NCBI GenBank assembly: GCA_947463915.1 | Contig: CANHVO010000003.1 | Span: 1-64,000 of the forward strand | Direction of reading: 5' to 3' | From: Planctomycetaceae bacterium | GTDB lineage: Bacteria > Planctomycetota > Planctomycetia > Pirellulales > Pirellulaceae | Length of the DNA: 64,000 bases | Shown: positions 59,511-64,000 of the stretch, piece after piece | How the letters are laid out: each line of letters opens with the position of its first letter | Numbering within the stretch: position 1 is the stretch's first letter | Position numbers and translations under genes: made by a program | The notes under the pieces: model-generated | Database searches by the model: none | Seen by the model: the letters and a program-made list of their open reading frames with translations, nothing else | What the model was told of the DNA's origin: nothing

Positions 59511-62500
59511 ATGACCATCCGCTGGTTTCGCAACAAGAATTCGGTTCAATTCAATACTCGCGCTCAGGCAGAGGCACGCGCTCAAGCGAAAAGTAGCGAA
59601 CAAAAGCGAGGTAAGCTCCGTCGCTTTTTGCTTGAGATGTTGGAGCCTAGACAGTTGATGGCGGTGGGGCCGCAGCTGATAGGCATTCAGCCGAACAACA
59701 GCGATCTGTTAGAAAATGGCGAGACGTTGGTTCAGTCGCCGCGGGAGCTTCGTTTTCGCTTTGACGATGCTCAGGTCATTGATCAGGCGACCATAAACGG
59801 TATCCGCATCACGCGGTCTGGTGGTGATGGTACGTTTGGGCTGGCGTCGGTTCAAAGCGATTTCGGCAGCAATGGTAAGGTGAATATTCAATTGACTGCC
59901 ACTGAGCTTGGCAAGTCGTACAACGTGGTTGTTTCGCAGTCATTGGTTTTGGGGTTGGGGGCTGCGCCGAACGTATCGGTAACGGGGGGTCTGCTCTCGA
60001 TCGTTCTGAATGGCAATCCTTCTTCGCCGACGACGGCAGACCAGTTGGTGAGCGCGCTCAACACCAGTGCTTCGGGAGTCTCCGCGAAGATCAACGGTGG
60101 CCTAGGGTCGACTCCCATTGGGACCAACGCTGTTTCGGGCTACTCGCCACTGCGGCTTAATAGTGTGAACGATGTGGTGGTGGTTCCTGGGGCTGTTTTG
60201 GTGGGCCAAAGTCCGGATGAAAACGAGGTCACGGTACGGTTCGCGGAGAATTTGACCGATGACAATTATCGAGTTGAGATATTCGGTTTTGATGACCCAG
60301 GCCTTGGTATCGTCGGTTTGAGAAATGTCTCCAAGACCGGTGGTTTGGGAGACTTCTTTAAGCCATCGGATCCGCGAACGCGACAGGACACGATTGATTT
60401 CCGATTGGATCTTGGGCCTTTGGTGCTTGCCGTTGTTCCGCAGCCGGTGAGCAGGGTTAACGGTCAGTTGCAGCAGCTGCGCGACACGATTGTTGTGCAT
60501 TTCGATTCAGACAAACTGCTGGTTGAGAATGGTGCCGATGGCAATCCTACGGCCCGCTCGGTTGAGAACCCAGCGTTCTACAAATTGATTCTTACCGCGG
60601 ACACCGTTCGAAGCACGGACGATGTCACTGTCTCTCCAGAGAAAGTGACCTACAACGCGGCGACTAACACGGCTACATTGCGATTCAATAGAGACATCAA
60701 TGATTTAGGTGGAACCGGCGTTGGACCGGCAACCTTCCGATTGCGAATCGGCACACGTGAAACAACGGCCATGCAGCCGGTGCGGCAAGAGGCTGCAGCG
60801 ACTGTTATTTCCGATTTGAACACTGCTGGGGTGGTCAAGTTGAGGTTTACGTCAAAACAAATTGGTGAGTTGGGAAGTGGCGTTCAAGTCGCGTTCACCA
60901 ATACCGGAAACGCGGGGCCGTCGGTAACGACCGCGGGGCGCGTCGTCAACGTGAATATTGGTGGTTTAGCGGTAACAGCTCAGGAGGTGTTCGATGCAAT
61001 TCGAGTTTCTCCTGCTGCGGCTGCATTGGTAAGTGTTGACCTTGAGCCAGGCAGTAATCCGGCAGCAATTGTCGGCAACCGAACGCTTTCCTACTCGCCG
61101 CTTACCTTGTTGGGGTTGGGTAGCTCGTTTGATACCGCTACCGAACTTGGGGCAATCGGTTCGGCCTTCACAACTCAGACGAACCTGATTCTTTCTTCGT
61201 CGATTGACCCAGAGAAATTCGTCTTGGATCTTCCAGGTGCTGTTGACGATCCGGGGCAGCGAAACTTGGCCTCCAATCTTGTGGGTGGATTCGAGGACCA
61301 CGTTAATCCGACTTTTGGTGCGGACGCGACTGACGGTATTACGACGATCTATTACAACTTTAGGTCGACTTATGCCTTTACTAACAGCGGCAATCCACTG
61401 ACCAACGCGATCACTGCGGATCAGAAGGCCCGTACTCGAGAGGTTCTCTCGCTTTGGGCGAAGTATATCGGCGTGCAGTTTGTGGAAACTGCGGATTTGG
61501 GAATGACTTTTGCCTCAGGTACGGTTTCGAGCCTGCGGGCTGTCGGAGGGACACAGTTCCAAGACGAAAGCGCGCAAGGATTTGGCGTTCGAATCGACAA
61601 GACGTTCCAGAATTCGCTTGTCGTTCTTTCGGCGACCAATAATTGGGGGACCGAGTACGGCGCCAGTTACACTCGCACCATGGCGGCCGCGGTGGGTATG
61701 GCGCTAGGGCTTCAGCATGCTGGTGATTTGCCTGAAACCACCCTAATGCGTTTGGATCCTACCTTCCTTGCAGGGTCCGGGCCTTTGACGGATATCAATG
61801 ATATTCAGTTGACTGCGAACGATGAGAGATATGAGCCAGTGCTACCTGGCAACCAAGACGTATTGCATGGCAGGTACCTGCATCGGCCCGACGGATCGGA
61901 TATCGATCTTTATCGATTCGAAGTGAGTCTCGAGGCTGGTCGGTCGGGTCTTTTGACAGTAGAAACCTACGCGGAGCGATTGACCAACAGCAGTGCACTC
62001 AACACGAACTTGCAGCTCTACCGTCAAACGCAAGCCCGTGCTAGCACCTATCTGGGTAACGTTGCGCTGGAATTGCAATTTGAAGCGGTGAGGTCGGGTG
62101 CCCAGGGCAATCAATTGCAGATTTTCTTCACGCAAACAAGTCGCGGTGATGCATCAAAGCCGAGTGTTTTGACGTTTCCTAACGCGATCAGTATTGACTT
62201 GAACGCCACGCCGGGAGCGGAGAGCACGGTTCAGGACATCATCGATGCAATTCGATCTTCGCCAGCAGCTAGCTCGCTCGTCCGTGTCAGTTTGACGAAG
62301 GGCTTGGGCTTAGAAAACACTCGGGTCGGCAACAATGTTTTGACTCAAAATCCAGTCGTGCTTACAGGCGGCAAGATCGAGCTGATCTCTCAAAACGATG
62401 ATTACTTTAGCCAAGATTCGTTGATGAAAAGGAGCTTGTCGTCTGGCGTTTACTACATTGGGGTTAGTGCGAGCGGCAACGATAATTACAACGCATCGAT

Positions 62501-64000
62501 TCCTGGAACGGGCTTTGGTGGCCAATCGCAAGGCAACTATGAATTGCGATTGGAGTTCCGTACTGCCGTAGAAGGTTCAGACACGATTCAAGACCTTGCG
62601 GGTGCAAACGGCAGTTCGATCGGGCTTGATGGGGATGGAGATGGGGTTCCTGGCGGAACATACAATTTCTGGTTTCAAACCAGACCTCTCGACCGTACCT
62701 TGAGTTTTAACGCAGGCGGCAGTAGTGCCATCGAAGGTCGAACCGTAACGGTAACGGGGGCAAATGGTATCGTTCAAACGTTTGAATTCAGTAGCGATTT
62801 GAACGTATCTCCAGGCCGAATTCGTATTCAGTATTCCAACGCAAGCACCCCTGCTCAGATGGCGAGTGCCCTGGCTACCGCAATCAACTCGCGGACCCAA
62901 CTGGGCGTTGTGGCAACCCCTACTGGTGCCAATCTGCGACTGACCGGAGAAAGAACAATTGTTGTTGATCCGCTTCTCAATTTGATCGACGTAAATGGAA
63001 GGACGATTTTTGTCGATAAGTCTGCAGGCCCAAATGCGGACGGAAGTCTTGCAAGGCCGTTCAATAACATTTCTTCTTCGCTCGTGCCAAACGCGTTCGG
63101 TGCGACGCACCCTGGTGACATTGTTCGCATTGTTGGCAATGGTGGAACAGACGCGAACTTGGCGACCGTGGGCGATAACTTTGCTTACGAAATCGGTTTA
63201 GGTTTGCTGCCCGGCTCGGTTTTGTCGGATGGTGCGACGATGGATGTGCCTCGAGGGGTAACGACCATGATCGACGCTGGTGCCGTCTTTAAGTTGCGAA
63301 ATGCTCGAATTGGTGTTGGTAGTTCTAATCTGAATATCGATCGATCAGTGGGCACTCTGCAAGTTTTGGGTTCCCCGCTACTTTTGGATGCTGCAGGCAA
63401 TTCAGTACCAAACACGAGCGGTGGTCGAGCCGAAGGCCGTGTCTTCTTCACATCCTGGCTCGACGAGTCTATCGGTCTTGATAACTACCAACCGACCACT
63501 TCTCCGGCCGCTGGCAATTGGGGAGGGATTTCGTTGCGCCGTGATGTCGACAGTTCCGCAGGGCGGCAGGATCTCGAAGACCAGGGCATTTTCTTAAATT
63601 ACATTAGTCATGCCGACATTCGGTACGGTGGTGGTACGGTCAACGTTGAATCCGTTTCCCAACCGGTCAATCCCATCGAGTTTGTCGGTTCACGACCGAC
63701 GATTGTAAACAATATCGTCACTCGAAGTTCAGGGGCAGCAATTAGCGCTGCACCTAGCAGTTTCGAAGAAACCAATTTCAATGAGCCGCGATTTCAAATC
63801 AATGGTTCCTTTGTCAGTGACTACAATCGCGTTGGCCCGGATATCCATCGAAACACGCTGCTGAACAATTCCATCAATGGACTCTTTATTAAGGTCGATG
63901 CTCAAGGGTTAAATGTTCCCGGGCGTTTTGACGACATCGACATCGTGCATGTCCTGACGGATACGTTGCTTGTCAGTGGCGCGGTTGGCGGAGCGATTTT
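59511..64000 (+). CDS. Giant LEPR-XLL-type surface/adhesin protein, truncated by the window end
   Basis: Frame verified by hand from ATG 59511 to the end; LRRFLLEMLEPRQLMAVGPQLIGIQPNN, repeated beta-rich modules; absent from the ORF track because it is open at the 3' edge. Confidence 0.9.
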   Translation, partial: MTIRWFRNKNSVQFNTRAQAEARAQAKSSEQKRGKLRRFLLEMLEPRQLMAVGPQLIGIQPNNSDLLENGETLVQSPRELRFRFDDAQVIDQATINGIRITRSGGDGTFGLASVQSDFGSNGKVNIQLTATELGKSYNVVVSQSLVLGLGAAPNVSVTGGLLSIVLNGNPSSPTTADQLVSALNTSASGVSAKINGGLGSTPIGTNAVSGYSPLRLNSVNDVVVVPGAVLVGQSPDENEVTVRFAENLTDDNYRVEIFGFDDPGLGIVGLRNVSKTGGLGDFFKPSDPRTRQDTIDFRLDLGPLVLAVVPQPVSRVNGQLQQLRDTIVVHFDSDKLLVENGADGNPTARSVENPAFYKLILTADTVRSTDDVTVSPEKVTYNAATNTATLRFNRDINDLGGTGVGPATFRLRIGTRETTAMQPVRQEAAATVISDLNTAGVVKLRFTSKQIGELGSGVQVAFTNTGNAGPSVTTAGRVVNVNIGGLAVTAQEVFDAIRVSPAAAALVSVDLEPGSNPAAIVGNRTLSYSPLTLLGLGSSFDTATELGAIGSAFTTQTNLILSSSIDPEKFVLDLPGAVDDPGQRNLASNLVGGFEDHVNPTFGADATDGITTIYYNFRSTYAFTNSGNPLTNAITADQKARTREVLSLWAKYIGVQFVETADLGMTFASGTVSSLRAVGGTQFQDESAQGFGVRIDKTFQNSLVVLSATNNWGTEYGASYTRTMAAAVGMALGLQHAGDLPETTLMRLDPTFLAGSGPLTDINDIQLTANDERYEPVLPGNQDVLHGRYLHRPDGSDIDLYRFEVSLEAGRSGLLTVETYAERLTNSSALNTNLQLYRQTQARASTYLGNVALELQFEAVRSGAQGNQLQIFFTQTSRGDASKPSVLTFPNAISIDLNATPGAESTVQDIIDAIRSSPAASSLVRVSLTKGLGLENTRVGNNVLTQNPVVLTGGKIELISQNDDYFSQDSLMKRSLSSGVYYIGVSASGNDNYNASIPGTGFGGQSQGNYELRLEFRTAVEGSDTIQDLAGANGSSIGLDGDGDGVPGGTYNFWFQTRPLDRTLSFNAGGSSAIEGRTVTVTGANGIVQTFEFSSDLNVSPGRIRIQYSNASTPAQMASALATAINSRTQLGVVATPTGANLRLTGERTIVVDPLLNLIDVNGRTIFVDKSAGPNADGSLARPFNNISSSLVPNAFGATHPGDIVRIVGNGGTDANLATVGDNFAYEIGLGLLPGSVLSDGATMDVPRGVTTMIDAGAVFKLRNARIGVGSSNLNIDRSVGTLQVLGSPLLLDAAGNSVPNTSGGRAEGRVFFTSWLDESIGLDNYQPTTSPAAGNWGGISLRRDVDSSAGRQDLEDQGIFLNYISHADIRYGGGTVNVESVSQPVNPIEFVGSRPTIVNNIVTRSSGAAISAAPSSFEETNFNEPRFQINGSFVSDYNRVGPDIHRNTLLNNSINGLFIKVDAQGLNVPGRFDDIDIVHVLTDTLLVSGAVGGAI

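Noticed and set aside
60102-63451. Antisense ORFs over the giant surface protein
   Set aside because: The plus-strand frame is continuously open with consistent protein features; the antisense ORFs are shadows.
1-64000. tRNA, rRNA, prophage or classical transposase genes
   Set aside because: No tRNA T-loop/acceptor patterns, rRNA-like stretches, integrase or DDE transposase motifs were seen on reading; a tRNAscan/Infernal run would be decisive.

Overview
This 64 kb window looks like a planctomycete chromosome (Pirellulaceae-like). That rests on four DUF1559 pilin-like paralogs, a DUF1501 protein, an LEPR-XLL giant surface protein, and a MoxR/DUF58/transglutaminase operon. I called about 45 protein genes and no rRNA or tRNA. 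The main block (8.7-30.3 kb) is a signalling and efflux cluster: a tripartite RND pump, an NtrC-type sigma-54 response regulator with a hybrid histidine kinase, an orphan Fis-type regulator with a degenerate receiver, a CheB-CheR-PAS-kinase-REC fusion, and a CsrA-REC fusion. By eye I found good -24/-12 (GG-N10-GC) sigma-54 promoter matches in front of the RND operon, the kinase operon and two very small secreted-peptide ORFs. I suggest these form one sigma-54 regulon. A second theme (37-49 kb) is zinc/metal handling: an SmtB/ArsR repressor, a His-rich duplicated metal-binding protein, an AztD-like beta-propeller, a ZIP transporter and a decayed CobW/G3E GTPase, with a shared TTGCATAT palindromic operator candidate. 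The window is also rich in palindromic repeat families. These include a GTAGCCGATCTCGCCAGAG family that forms an 89-bp array between kinase and regulator genes and a 37-bp tandem array after the efflux gene, and a GAGGTGAC family bracketing a DUF559 nuclease-like gene whose first codons come from the repeat. All homology calls are from recognising motifs in the translations; no searches were run.
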